Shown: one piece after another, positions 9,755 to 20,604 of the stretch | Layout of the letters: each line of letters begins with the position of its first letter | Numbering within the stretch: the first letter of the stretch is position 1 | DNA from: Agarophyton chilense | Taxonomy: Eukaryota > Rhodophyta > Florideophyceae > Gracilariales > Gracilariaceae | Reading direction: 5' to 3' | DNA length: 64,000 nt | Assembly (NCBI GenBank): GCA_030374765.1 | Contig: JARGXX010000088.1 | Location: 1,054,001-1,118,000, forward strand | The notes under the pieces: model-generated | What the model was told of the DNA's origin: nothing | The model's database searches: none | The model's input: only the letters and a program-made list of their open reading frames with translations | Program-made: the position numbers and the translations under genes

Positions 9755-10800
9755 ATGGGTGTCACTGATGTTCCGGTTCCTCGTAAGAAACTCTCGTCTG
9801 ACTCACTCAGCCCGAGTAAGTCCAGCATCTCTTCATCTGCTAAATCGCAGCCTGCTCAACCCTTTTCAAACGGAATGAATCCCTTTTCGGACAACAACGA
9901 TCAAGTTCCTACAGATAGGCCGAGCTCGGTGAGATCACAATACCACAGTGGTTTCGTATCAACTCCACTTCCTCAGGGGATTTCGCAACCTTGCGTGAAC
10001 AACCTCGCCGACGCTTCCGTGTGTAATCCGCCTCAAGCGATGCTCGTCCCAGCGAATGAATCTGGTTGGATATCGTGCGAATCGCTAGTGGTGCGAGATC
10101 CTTCTCAGGACAATTTCCTCTCTTCCAGAGCCCCTTGGTTACATCGCACTATGGTTCTCAACAATCAGCTGATCGACTCCTATGTGGTGGATGAGTACCT
10201 TCCCGGTGAAATTCCAGTTCAAAATGTCCGTTTCATCGATTGGGGGACCTGCATCGCGGTTGACCCTAATATACTCCTACGCAGGAAAGATAAAAGTCTC
10301 GATGACGCGAGGTCCGCTATGGTGCGTCTGGCTTATCAGTGACTCAACCGTATCTTTGGTGACTCTTCCGTACCGTTGGAGTACAACTTTGATGTTCCCT
10401 TCAACCGAACTCGCGGTGAAATATCCTATGGAGATAACGTAGCTGCCTATCCGGAAGCGGAGTACCATGGTACCGGTATTCACAAGCTTTCTCCACACAT
10501 GACGTGTTGTAGCAGACCGATCATCCGAGCGGAATTTCGATATGTATCGAGGCAATCTCAGAGATCCTTTTGTCAGATGATCCGCCTCTAGCGAAAAGCT
10601 CGTTCCCGATTCGGGTGTTTCGTTTCTTATCCGAACGTTGAGGTTGAACGCCTTCATCCGCGTTTTCTTCGAGGGAAGTACGTACCCTTTCCCAGATGGT
10701 GGAATCAGGTCGAGGTACTTGTAGAGCAACGCCCAGTTAGGGGATACTTGAAGATGCAACTCATAGAATGAGGATTGAACCCTCCGAGGGTTATGACTAT
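9755..10800 (+). pseudogene. unknown LTR-element-associated gene, N-terminal part
   Basis: A 195-codon frame from ATG at 9755 continues in the same frame past a TGA (10340-10342, one C-to-T change from CGA) to a TAG at 10589-10591 and then on to about 10800 with further breaks. It is clearly homologous to the antisense gene of Gy3 (54854 downwards). Shared blocks, in order, are APW, an LI..YV...YLP stretch, VR..DW, a LIYQ/LAYQ segment, RPIIRAEFRY versus RPLLRADFRF, RSRFG versus RSRLG, and EQRPVRGYL versus NQRPVLGIL. The first 110 residues are Ser/Pro-rich and less conserved. I recognise no known domain. A TATA-like CTATATCT lies about 90 bp upstream. The gene is split by a repeat at 10937-11681. 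Confidence 0.7.
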
Positions 10801-10936
10801 GATCCCCTCTAAGGTGTGCTGAAGTGGCACTGTTTTCTGGATAGAGTTCGCCTATGACGTGAAGATTCGGATGGCCCATGGTTGGATTGGCCCCGTGATA
10901 CACGTGCCTTAATTTTGGCACCGATTTTCGGATACT

Positions 10937-11681
10937 TGTTAGAACGTTGGACTTTTGGGCCCTGACAGTGGGATCTCCACGTGTATGACCCTGAGCAGGT
11001 GTGCACTACTGTAGAGATTAGTTAGTGGACCCTACTTAGGGAGACGAGATCTGACAGTCCGAAGCTCAAAGTAAATGGGAACCAAGGTTGGTCTTCGATA
11101 CCTTTAGAGGTTGTTCGTCGCCATCGTTTCGGCCTTACCACCCGGAACGGGCTCTGGTTAGCAACGCCTGCGTATGGACACGACTCCACTTGGAGAGTGC
11201 CCACGTTTGGGTTCCGTGCAACCACCCCCTTGGGACCGCTCAGACGACCTGCGTGCACGATATCCCGTGGGGGTTCTGCTTACTTGTTGCGTGCTTTTTG
11301 TGTTTCCTTTCGAGGACAGGTTTTCGCCCCTGTATTGGGTTTCTTTTGTTGTTTCGCCTCTTTTCTGGTTCTCGGGTCCGGTGCCTGTTAGTGCCCGACC
11401 ATCGCCCCGTTTTTCCTTTTCGCCGGATTTTCCCCCATTCTTTGGGATACCCATACCCATTCCCGACCCAACGGTTTCTGCCCCTCACCTCCGTCGGTAC
11501 TGCCGGAATCCCCCGTGGGAGTTACACCCCACATTACGGGTGGAACGGAGGGCTCTGTCTCTGAGTCTGCCTCCCCCAGGGAGCAAGGCTTCGAACACCT
11601 TGAAAGCACTTCCCGTCGCCGGGTTTTGCTCCACAGTACTCTGTGGGTGCTACGCAGAACTGCCTCCGTGTCTTACCTACA
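10937..11681 (-). repeat. hairpin-rich LTR-like repeat (family H), copy 2, inserted in the unknown gene
   Basis: Read on the minus strand it starts TGTAGGTAAGACAC and ends CGTTCTAACA, like the family H repeats at 8855 and 59164. It contains CCACAG-TACT-CTGTGG (11631-11646) and CCCG-TCGC-CGGG (11612-11623; a GCGA loop on the minus strand), and shares an AGAGCCCTCC block and GGTGTAA motif with 59164-59831. It separates the two halves of a gene that is continuous in the Gy3 homologue. Exact ends are tentative: no perfect 5-bp duplication flanks it, though GGATACT recurs at 10930-10936 and 11714-11720. Confidence 0.45.
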
Positions 11682-11725
11682 TAGATTCCAGATGGTTAGC
11701 CGGTGAGCACTCGGGATACTGAAAC

Positions 11726-12220
11726 TTGGTCCTGGCCGAGTGGGCGACCCGCGTTGCGGTATTCATTCTTTGGGAGGCGTATGATCCGAACCGACTGTAT
11801 TATCTTCCGATCGCTCTTCGGTCAACCATTCAAGCACTTAATCTCTACCCATCATTGGGTTTTGACGAGAATTGTCGTGAAACTCATTACTCTCTGAGTG
11901 TCATCGTCAGTGTCTATTGGGATAATGTTGCTTTTTTGAACCGCGCTCGCGGACAAGCTTCCCCATATGATTGCTCTCCGGGACGCCGGCATCCAGGTGC
12001 TGGTGACTTTGTGTACTACGACCCATGGAAGGGTGTGGTTACAAGCGCTGCCCATGCGGGGGCGTTGCTCCAACTGACTCGGGGCATCCCAGCAGGACAT
12101 CCAACTGGATTTTTTTACTCTGACACCGCTCTAGTTTCCATCGATACCTATGATCCAAAAGTGAATAACGAGAATGTTGTCGCCTCTGACGATCAAATGG
12201 TGAATAAAAGGAGTAACTAG
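11726..12220 (+). pseudogene. unknown LTR-element-associated gene, C-terminal part
   Basis: A 164-codon frame corresponds to the C-terminal half of the same unknown protein. The key block is SPGRRHPGAGDFVYYDPW, matching SPGRTANAGDFVWYNPW encoded at 53630-53578 in Gy3. The weaker upstream part (TRVAVFIL... SIALRS) aligns with the Gy3 protein over about 90 residues. The Gy3 protein extends about 110 residues further at its C-terminus than this copy. Function is unknown. It is not intact because the N-terminal half is displaced by a repeat. Confidence 0.65.
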
Positions 12221-14688
12221 AACCTAAATCAATGCTGTTGAACCATTCTGCCATTTAAATACATAGATTTAGCCGCTCTACTCCAGTGTTCTGAGCTTCA
12301 CGTAAAAGAACACTAAAAATACTCTCCACCATTCATTAAGATCGATCGCCATCCTTTGGCACTAGAAATAATCTAACGAACTATTTTTCCGAGTAATTGG
12401 TTGAGTTTTCGTTCTTCTTTGGATTCAACGATAGCAACTCATTTATCTTCTCCTTTTCTACACTGATTGTCTAAAATACTGCATAAAAGATAACGACAAC
12501 CAGGTTGTGGTTAATTTCACAACCGATTTTAGTTTTGTCAGCAACACGAGTTATCGTTCAAAAAAGATCTGAAACACCCGGTGGAGTTTTACATGATATG
12601 TAGTCGACGTTGCGCATGTAAGTGCGAGAGCCATTCTGTTAAAAATAATAAGTAAATACAATTGCGGCATAATATTCCGGCAAACTTCCGTGTAATTGTG
12701 AAGCATTACTTGAGCTACGAGAAAGGTCTTGGAGCCAGAATTATTACGCCAGATCTCGTTTTGGACGGTCTGAAGTAGTTTGGTCGTCCAAGACGACAGG
12801 TAATAGTACGAAAATGAGAACTCAGTTTGAAGACTTTCAAGGGAAAAAGATTGAAAAATTCCAGATTGACGATTGAATTAAATTGTATCGCCTGCAAGAT
12901 ACAGGTTTAGTTTAGTGGAATGTGAAAAAGACGATTATTTGGGGAACTTTTTTTGGGAGAGAGAAACAATCTTTTCTTGGTCGAACTCCCGGAACAGTTG
13001 AGAACGCGTATGAAATAGAGCGCAAGTAAACGTTGGCGGAAGAAGAGAGGTTTGGGAGAAATGTAGAGGGCTAACGTTCAAAACCGTGTAGAGAGCATGC
13101 GCAGTCACTAAAACAACTTTGTGGGTTTAAACTGGCGCAGGAAGAAATATCTGCTCGTTGCTTTCGAACCACAACGTTTGGATGGAGTATCCGATATAGG
13201 AAGGATATGCAGTGTTTTTCCTACCATTTTTTACATCCTCACAGGCTTCTGCTTAGACACCGGCGCCTTTGTAGTGGCAAAGATTTAAGATTCTTGGTTC
13301 ATTCTTGGTTTTTCTCCCTATTGACAAGCGCCCTGATTCGGTATCCAGAGAGTATCTATGGACAAATAGCTCTAATTGTGCGTAAAAACGAGATAGCTCT
13401 TGGACTGTGTGCGACTGGGTCCATGGCATTACAGTCGATTCCAGAACACTACTCAGAGTAACAGTGATCAACATATAAGAATTAATAGTGTTGTCGGAGG
13501 TACTCACTCTTTTACATGACGACCATCAAATTGTACGAGTACAACCTACTCATGCAGAAGTTCATGATGCTTCCAGTCATCCACAATGAGTCATGATTAT
13601 CAGTTTGGACTAGCCTTGGTGTAGCAGTTATCAATATTATCTATCTCTCCATCAGTTTCGAAATGTATCCCATAGAAAACCTGGTCTAGTTTTTTGAACA
13701 CAAAATGTCGAGTACATGCACTGTTTTTACGTACTGACGACGATGTGAGCGGGAATCAATGTCGTTGAACACATTGGGCGTTCAACTAGTGTCTTTTTTA
13801 CCGTCGCTGTGGTGTAATCTGTACATATGACCTGACAAAGAGCCTAAAAGTTCAGTTTGACAAGGTTTTTTAAGTATGCCATTTCAATCTAGAAGCTTCA
13901 ATTGCGGAACTTTTTCTAATTGCATTCGCTATTCTAGAACTATTCAAAGGCTAGGTTTATCTTGAATGTTGTAGACGTAGAAACCCGGCTAAGATGCTAA
14001 AACATGATGGAAGAGAAACCCTTCACCGTAACCTATCCTTCGTGAAATGACGAGTCAGAGGAGGGATACGAAGTTCGTATCTTTCCACAGCACATAGAAA
14101 GCATAGAAACGTTGGCCTGTGATTTTTGAATATTTTTAAAATCAATCTATTTCATACATATAAAATGCCGTGTTATTTCGTCTTGAGCCGTCGACGTGGC
14201 AGAGGCCATAAGAAAGGTCGCATGTTTTTAATTCTCACCCAGAGGCCCCGTCACCAAATAATGTCTCTCTTGGAAGGTTCTTAAGCGGGCGCACTGCTGA
14301 TTCTTGCGTTTCCTTCCTGCTAATGACGCTCTCTTGAAGACGTTCGCAGGAGAAACTCGTTTGCAGAGAACGCACATTTACAGGGAAAACACGTTGCCCG
14401 CACAAGGTTGAGAACAAACATACGTTTGTTTAAGGCTTTGGTTCTACAGAACGGGGCTAACTGTGGCCGAGTCGCGGGAAATGTCTATATCCGTTCTGGT
14501 GCTAAGCTATTGAGCCTTAGATACTTTCCACAAGGTGCGGGTTTCATCGCTTTTCAGCGTGGTTGACCTAATATCTTGATCTGCGCTATCCAATCTACTG
14601 AAGCCGACTCCCTCAGCAGGGAAACCAAACAGGTATTACAACAGGCGGAGGAGTTCGGAAAAAAGTCAATCTACGGTTGCATCGCGTA
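12221..14688. other. no gene recognised
   Basis: About 2.5 kb between the transposon block and the first host gene. It is AT-richer than its surroundings and has only short open frames without recognisable motifs. No LTR, TIR or tRNA-like segment was found. The last few hundred bases are presumably the promoter of the PP1 inhibitor gene. Confidence 0.5.
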
Positions 14689-15141
14689 ATGAATCACATC
14701 AGAAGACCGCGGGGGTCACGAGCCTCAAGAGTGACGTCAACAAGACCGGCACCGGCAACCTCGACTCGTACACTGACAGTTGCAGAAACGCCAACGCCAA
14801 CGTTAAGGTTACAATTACATCGACGGCAAAGAGTGCGATGGACTTCTGATACGCATAACAATGAGCATGAAGGAAAACGTAGTTCCAAAAGTTGCTGTGT
14901 GTTTCATAAGAAGCGAGCTTGGGATGAAAGTTCGTCCGAAAGCGAGGCAGATGACAGCGGAAACGACGGTGACAAGGGCAGTAACACTAGCAGCAGTAGT
15001 AGTAGTAGTGGGGGGCCGGCGATGACGAGGAGGCGACTGCCTTCAAACGCAATTGTGGAGGACTCATGCCCTTCGACAGAAGAGGGAGAGGAAGACGGAG
15101 AATCGGGTCAAGACGAGACGGACGAAGTTGGACATGATTGA
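14689..15141 (+). CDS. YPI1: protein phosphatase 1 inhibitor, PPP1R11/YPI1 family
   Basis: The 150-residue protein contains the signature of inhibitor-3: RVRW (residues 48-51, the PP1-docking motif), NNEH (57-60), the Cys/basic block KSCCVFHKKR (67-76) and the SSSESE acidic run (81-86). This family binds and modulates PP1 catalytic subunits in nucleus and cytosol and is conserved from yeast to plants. The start is the first ATG in the frame, preceded by a GTA codon. The Thr/Pro-rich first 45 residues and the acidic, poly-Ser C-terminal half are low complexity, as usual for this disordered family. Length fits (yeast 155, human 126). It is intronless and 904 bp upstream of GPAT on the same strand. 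Confidence 0.85.
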   Translation: MNHIRRPRGSRASRVTSTRPAPATSTRTLTVAETPTPTLRLQLHRRQRVRWTSDTHNNEHEGKRSSKSCCVFHKKRAWDESSSESEADDSGNDGDKGSNTSSSSSSSGGPAMTRRRLPSNAIVEDSCPSTEEGEEDGESGQDETDEVGHD

Positions 15142-16045
15142 GGGACACTAAGCGGATACGGTTTTTGTTTTGCGTATGAAAACTAAATCGGCAGTGACGC
15201 GTAGATCGGTCGCTCAAAATGTTGTTTTGAAGTAGTTGTTATGGACAGGGAAGGAGAAAAGAAACAAGAAAAAGATGCGTCCTTCTTGTGGAATGTAAAT
15301 AAGCTCCACTTCTTTGTCTTGAGGACTTTGTCATCGCGACTGTTTATTTCAGAATGGAATCTGGCGTGCTGCTATGGACTGATGAAATTAGAGTCATCGT
15401 CTTGGTGCAGTATCTTGCATTGGCGCATTACATGACAAAGAGAAGAGCCCATTCTGAAGCCACGTTAATGCCAACGAACGGAGACGATGTGTCCACACTA
15501 CAGACTACTCTGTCGTCTTTAAAGGAATGCATAAAGTGACCAGTGCTTGCCTTGTTCATGATGCTTCGCGCACGCGGGCGAAGCACGTAGCGGGGTGGGC
15601 ATCGTCAGCAACAAGGCTTGGAACAGGGCAATATTGAAGTTGGTAATTGCGGCTCAGAAATGATAGCATGTACGAAGGGTAGTATATCTACCACGGACGT
15701 TTGCTTGAGTATGTGCAGCGCGGAATCGATGAAATAATTGGTCGGTGCGCAATCATGCTTCCACTTGGGGCAAAACGATTGGGGCGTGCGAATGGGGCGC
15801 ACACAGCAGGCGAAGCGACACCGTTCACAACGACGACTCGGGTGCATCGGCGAAAAGAACGCGGCTGTCAACCATAACACTCCATCGATTTATCACCTCC
15901 CTCGAAGCACCACAAGAAGTGGGCGATCATGTGCTGAGAGCACTATCTAGAGAGCAAACACTTCCCCCTTCCGCCCACTCGACCCTCTCGCCCTCAACGG
16001 AAATTCTCGCCTTGTCTCGCAGAGCTGGAATTACCGCCTCCCGCC
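15142..16045. other. intergenic region, probable GPAT promoter
   Basis: No gene recognised. Small overlapping frames on both strands show no family features. The last 100 bp is C/T-rich (CCACTCGACCCTCTCGCC), a plausible 5' leader for GPAT. Confidence 0.45.
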
Positions 16046-17278
16046 ATGAAGAAATGTGCCTTTGTGACGCCTCTGCCGGTCCGACGTTCGTTTCGGCCTG
16101 TGGCCGCTCCGAATGCGGCGCATTCGCACACGGCACTCCGACCAGTCAGCCGTTCGCGCGCCACAGCTCTAATTTCTCTCGACCAGGAAAGCCATCGCAC
16201 CGCCTCCGAGGCCGTTAGTCCTAGTCGTTTCGAAGTCGTCGACGGATTAAAGTTCTTCGATCGCGCCGAATATCTGGTAAATTCACGTCAGATACCCCAT
16301 CATGTCGCCGAAAACCTCAAAGCTTGGCATAAGTCATATGGAGTGGCTGCCTCGGAGAACCCAACATTGAGAGAGGATCCTGAGGATTATACGGAGGCGA
16401 TGTTCTCAACCCTGCTTGAGCTTTGTCGAAAAACCATTGCGGACCCTTTTGAATTCCCTTCTTACCATCGCCGAGTCCGCCATCCATTTGATCACTACAA
16501 ATTTGGATACGAATTTGCCAGCGTTCTTCTTGATCAATCCAACAGCACTGTCATTGGAATCGAAAACATCCGTGAAGCCGAAAATTACGTAAGACAAGGT
16601 CATAATGTAATATTCTTGTCCAACCATCAATCCGAGGGGGACCCATATGCCATTGATTTCATGTTGGATTGGATTGCAGGTTGCGATAGACACTTCTGTG
16701 AGAAGCTGGTATTCATGGCTGGTGATCGTGTAAGGAATGATCCGATGGTCGCTCCGTTCTCAGCCGGCCGAAACCTGCTCACTGTGTACTCAAAGAAACA
16801 CATTAACGATCAGCCAGAGCTTCGAGACCACAAACTTCTTCACAACAGACGAACCATAGCGGAAACACAACGCATGTTTAAGAAGGGCGGAAAAGCGGTA
16901 TGGTTTGCACCCTCAGGAGGGCGAGACAGAAGGAGTAAGGAAACGGGAAGTGTAGAGCTTTCGCCTTTCGATGAAGGGGCTGTAGCCACCATGAGATTCA
17001 CTGCGGAGAAGAGTGGAACTCCATTTCATTTTTATCCGATGGCACTTTGGACTTACGATATGTTACCACCACCATCCAGTGTAGGCGGAGCCGAAGTCGG
17101 TGAAGAACGCACCGTCAAGTTCACTCCTATGCGTATGCACTTAGGCAAAGAAATAGACTTGAGCCTTGCGATCCCTGCATATGTTACGGACAAATTCGAA
17201 AAGAGAAAAGTTCAATGTGCGTACGTTGAAAGTCTTGTTAAGGATGGATACACACGGATTGGTGGATATCAGCATTGA
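16046..17278 (+). CDS. ATS1: plastid glycerol-3-phosphate acyltransferase
   Basis: The 410-residue protein transfers an acyl group from acyl-ACP to sn-1 of glycerol-3-phosphate, the first step of plastid glycerolipid synthesis in the stroma. The catalytic NHxxxxD box is at 193-199 (NHQSEGD). The substrate-binding blocks FMAGDRVRNDP (223-233) and WFAPSGGRDR (286-295) are those of the soluble plant-type plastid enzyme, not of membrane GPATs. The first 45-55 residues are Arg/Ser/Ala-rich with almost no acidic residues, as expected for a plastid transit peptide. Total length agrees with a processed enzyme of about 360 residues. The start is the first ATG. It is convergent with the cyclin gene, with about 600 bp between stops. 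Confidence 0.95.
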   Translation: MKKCAFVTPLPVRRSFRPVAAPNAAHSHTALRPVSRSRATALISLDQESHRTASEAVSPSRFEVVDGLKFFDRAEYLVNSRQIPHHVAENLKAWHKSYGVAASENPTLREDPEDYTEAMFSTLLELCRKTIADPFEFPSYHRRVRHPFDHYKFGYEFASVLLDQSNSTVIGIENIREAENYVRQGHNVIFLSNHQSEGDPYAIDFMLDWIAGCDRHFCEKLVFMAGDRVRNDPMVAPFSAGRNLLTVYSKKHINDQPELRDHKLLHNRRTIAETQRMFKKGGKAVWFAPSGGRDRRSKETGSVELSPFDEGAVATMRFTAEKSGTPFHFYPMALWTYDMLPPPSSVGGAEVGEERTVKFTPMRMHLGKEIDLSLAIPAYVTDKFEKRKVQCAYVESLVKDGYTRIGGYQH

Positions 17279-17874
17279 CCTCGAAAAGGCCGTATGTGTA
17301 GAAATATTTTGTTTCATACTCTTGTAGCCCTACATACATGTGCTCTGTATTGGAGCTCATAGGCTTTCGGTGCTGGCCTATTCCGTTGGCCTACCACTCT
17401 TCTTTTGCACAACCTCTCTCCGGCCGGCCCTTCACCAAGTCCCCTAAATACAGTTTCATATTCGCTTGACCACAATGTTACAAAAATACGATCCCATCCA
17501 TTTGGTCACATTCTTCTTTTCAATGAAGCTCAAAGGTTGTTCCTCAGAAGAAAGTAAATCCTCATACAACGAGTGAACCGGATCAGGAATACTTTCAGTA
17601 ACTTTGATCCTTGCGTGATAATCCTATTCGGTGTCAACTGCAGCATCAGCCAAGCGCGACTCAGTCTCAACTTCTCGCTCTTTGATGAGGTACCGTACCT
17701 TTTCTGTGTGCAAAGGGTGTCTATGGCGTAAAGAGAAAGCTGCAAAACGACAAAAAAGGAGTTCAAAAACACACCGATGAACTCGCGCTCTATATTGTGC
17801 TTGTAACTGTGAGTGATGACTCGGATAAACATTGTCACAGAAATTCACCTACACTCTCATATTGACGAAGACGA
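17279..17874. other. intergenic region between convergent genes
   Basis: The shared 3' side of GPAT and the cyclin gene. A 74-codon minus-strand frame at 17848-17624 follows the cyclin stop closely, but shows no recognisable family, so I do not call it. Confidence 0.45.
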
Positions 17875-18903
17875 TTAACGATATGCGGTGTATGGCTCGA
17901 TTCGTGTTCGAGAATCGTTCTCAATCGGAGTGGATTCTAGTTTGACCGCCTCGGTCTTCTGACGTTTTGTAGGGCGATTGTCGGGGATAGAATCCAATAC
18001 TCCAGTCCCATTCTTAAACAAATTGGAGGCCTTATCTTCAAGTTCGTACATGTCAAGGAGAATCTTACAAATCTCTTCAACGCGACTAAGATTGGTCTTA
18101 AAGAACTCGTACCAAGCGAGGATCCGCTTGCCTGTTGCTCGTTCCCTGGTTGTGCCGTCTGGTAGTGGATGATTGTGAAGTTTTGATGACATGAAGAATG
18201 CTGCTGTGGCGACCTCTTTCGCATCGTACCGAACATGAAGATAGGTTCGAAAGGAATCATTCAAGAAATTCCAACCGGCTTGGGTGATCGATTTTTGGAC
18301 TTGGTCATTCCCGAGATACGACTTTGTCAGAGTCCATAAATGCTTGTACGGATGGTCAACTGTGAGATCAAAGTTAAGAACGCGCAGCACTTCACGTTCC
18401 TTGTCGAGAATGTTGTTCTTCTCTTCGTAATACCCTGGTGAATTCTCAAACAAATCCATTCCTTCAGGAAAATCCTTTGTGTTTCTCGTTCGAACTTTTA
18501 CTGTCCAATAGATAATATCCTTGAGACGTTTGTGAGTCTCTTGTACCTTGCAGGAAAGAAAAAGACAAGCGGCGGCTACAAGCGGAGGAGGATGATTGAG
18601 CATACTTTCCAACATAAAAAAACGCTGGAAGAATTTGACGGCGACAGACATTGTGAGTTGTGGGACTTGAAGCTCGCGTCCGCATTCTTGAATGAATTGT
18701 GCGGTTTTAGCTATAACTTTGAGTTCGACATGCTCGGGAAGGCCCTGTACCCGGGAGGGAGTTTCCGTCACCTCCTCCTCAGTAAAGAGCCAGGAATTAT
18801 CTTCCGAAGTCTGGACGGGGGAACATTCCCCACCGATATGCTGATTCGGGCGCTTGATTCCCCGCCTGGAGTCATCCTGAGAAAGATTGTGTGGCCGCGA
18901 CAT
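17875..18903 (-). CDS. cyclin T/K-type transcriptional cyclin
   Basis: The 342-residue protein starts with a short tail and then WLFTEEEVTETPSRVQGL (38-55), the hallmark of cyclin T/K/L. The first cyclin box spans about 60-175 (SVAVKFFQRFFML, AAACLFLSCKVQET) and the second about 185-285 (GWNFLNDSFRT, VATAAFFMSSKL). Such cyclins pair with CDK9- or CDK12-type kinases and act on the C-terminal domain of RNA polymerase II. The C-terminal 50 residues are charged with a basic KRQK cluster, a likely nuclear localisation signal. The long C-terminal tails of animal cyclin T are absent. T versus K cannot be settled by eye. It is intronless and divergent from PEMT. Confidence 0.9.
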   Translation of the reverse strand: MSRPHNLSQDDSRRGIKRPNQHIGGECSPVQTSEDNSWLFTEEEVTETPSRVQGLPEHVELKVIAKTAQFIQECGRELQVPQLTMSVAVKFFQRFFMLESMLNHPPPLVAAACLFLSCKVQETHKRLKDIIYWTVKVRTRNTKDFPEGMDLFENSPGYYEEKNNILDKEREVLRVLNFDLTVDHPYKHLWTLTKSYLGNDQVQKSITQAGWNFLNDSFRTYLHVRYDAKEVATAAFFMSSKLHNHPLPDGTTRERATGKRILAWYEFFKTNLSRVEEICKILLDMYELEDKASNLFKNGTGVLDSIPDNRPTKRQKTEAVKLESTPIENDSRTRIEPYTAYR

Positions 18904-19672
18904 GAAAACGTACGTACTGAATCTCGGAAAGTGAGGAGGTACTGAGCCCAGCCGTAGAAAAAAAACCGAAGTCGGCGAAAGCTCAGGACCGAATTTGAGG
19001 AGGTTGGGGGGCGCGAGAGCGCTGTCTGCACGAGGTCAGCGTGCAGGGGTGGCACGAACACGGTTGGGAGGTAGCGCGTGACGCTGCGGTTCCGAGATGG
19101 ATTCGTGATGAGGAATTGCTGATACAGGACGGATTACGCGTGATTGCCAAGAATCGGGGAAAAGGAGAAGCGGAGGCGGTGAGTATGGAAGATGCTGGTC
19201 CGCTGCGGGCAGTAGTTAACGTCAAAAACGGACGGTGTCAACTACGTGCGTGTGACATTCGCATGAAATGTGTGTTTAACGCGTAGCAATGGTTCTAACT
19301 TTACCTCGGGTTTCTCAAATAAAAGTTGTCATTCGAGGTGACGAGCAAAGGTCGCATGGAAATTTCCAAAAAATATAGCTTAATAGCCGAATAGAACGAT
19401 ATTCTATGCTCTTCCTCAAAAAAGGTGCAGAAGTAAATACGGGCAGCCCCAGCTCGTGTGCGATTCAAAGAAGCATTTCCGTTCGATTCCTTCTCCACGG
19501 TATCTACTTGTGTTTTCACTCTGCAGGCAGGCCTCGATCACGTCTACAGGCAAGGCAGAGGGTGGCTCACTGATACCACGAAAATCTTCTGATCTTCCGT
19601 TTCCAGTGACCCATCTGCTTTGTGAGGTTTACGTCTGCCGCTCAGTTTTCGCTCTCTCGCTCTCTCACAGTA
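18904..19672. other. bidirectional promoter region between cyclin and PEMT
   Basis: The 769-bp spacer separates the divergently read cyclin and PEMT starts. No convincing TATA box was seen near either start. A CT-repeat (CTCTCTCGCTCTCTCACAG, 19651-19670) lies directly before the PEMT ATG. No further gene is recognised. Confidence 0.5.
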
Positions 19673-20604
19673 ATGGACCGGTTAATCTCAGCAGTGGATA
19701 AGATCAACGGGGCCCTTGAGGTTGTGGACGAGCGCATCTATAAGGGTCTTTATATACCTGATCCTATCACTTCCGCAGCAGAGTACTTGACCGATTTTTG
19801 CACTTCGTCTTCGTTTCCATACAGACTCAGACACATCGATATCGGGGACGTTGGGCTGTGGCAGGCTGCCATTGTCATCTTCTTGCAACCATTCATATGG
19901 AATTGCATTGCCAGATTTGAATACTATTCGAGAATACTCTCCAAGCTGTTCGTAAAGCCTGTAATTGGCGTATATGCCTTGGCGCTGTGGATCTTTTTGG
20001 CTGGTCTCTATCGCGATGCCCTTTTTGTTGCCGCTATGCAGACCCAACAAACTGTCTCTTCCTTAGGAAATATTGAGTACCAACTCATGGGTGTATTTTT
20101 TTTAGTGTTGGGCTCGGTACTCGTTTTCTCTTCGTTCTACCGACTGGGAGTGACAGGTACCTATCTTGGTGACTATTTTGGCATTCTTTTGTCTGGGAAA
20201 GTTACAGCCTTCCCGTTCAATGTATTTGAACACCCGATGTATGATGGATCAACATTGATATTTCTTGGAAAGGCTATAATGTACGTCTCTTTCATTTTGG
20301 GGTACTAGCGCCATGATTGCATCACGTACTAACTGCTTCCACTTGCCATTGGTCTTGATCGCACCTTCACTCTTCCTTGAACTAACAGGGCGCAAAGCCC
20401 AGCAGGACTACTACTCACATTGTGGGTGTACATTGTTTATCGTATAGCTTCCGCTTTTGAAGGGTATGTCTGGCCCAGCTCTCATAATCAAAAGCCTTCT
20501 AGCTTGCATTTAGGTCACGTGTCTAACTTTCTTGCCAAATCTTTTGACACAGCTCATTCACCGAGTACATATATGCGAACAAGAACAAAGAAAAAGAGCA
20601 GTAG
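19673..20604 (+). CDS. PEMT: phosphatidylethanolamine/phospholipid N-methyltransferase, three exons
   Basis: Exons 19673-20280, 20389-20463 and 20553-20604 encode 244 residues. It is a small ER/mitochondrial membrane enzyme that methylates phosphatidyl(methyl)ethanolamine with S-adenosylmethionine to make phosphatidylcholine. Several hydrophobic segments are visible, and the family signatures are VTGTYLGDYFGIL, the HPMYDGSTLIFLGKA block and, from exon 2, SPAGLLLT (binding of the methyl donor and lipid). Exon 3 supplies FTEYIYANKNK, matching the family's FTxxIY end. Introns of 108 nt (20281-20388) and 89 nt (20464-20552) begin GTACGT and GTATGT and end in CAG, each with a CTAAC branch-like site. 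Without splicing the frame would stop at 20306 and lose the conserved C-terminus. The first ATG in the frame was chosen. It is somewhat longer than the human enzyme (199) at the N-terminus. Confidence 0.9.

Noticed and set aside
10277-10921. A 214-codon minus-strand open frame
   Set aside because: It lies opposite the conserved unknown gene, whose plus-strand translation is supported by homology to Gy3; the minus frame has no homologue in Gy3 and is taken as a shadow.
11174-11722. A 182-codon plus-strand frame with hydrophobic segments
   Set aside because: It spans a hairpin-rich repeat and its boundary; composition is driven by C/T-rich sequence and it is absent from the homologous gene in Gy3.
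15600-15880. A 91-codon minus-strand frame upstream of GPAT
   Set aside because: No recognisable motif, unusual composition, and it overlaps several other chance frames.
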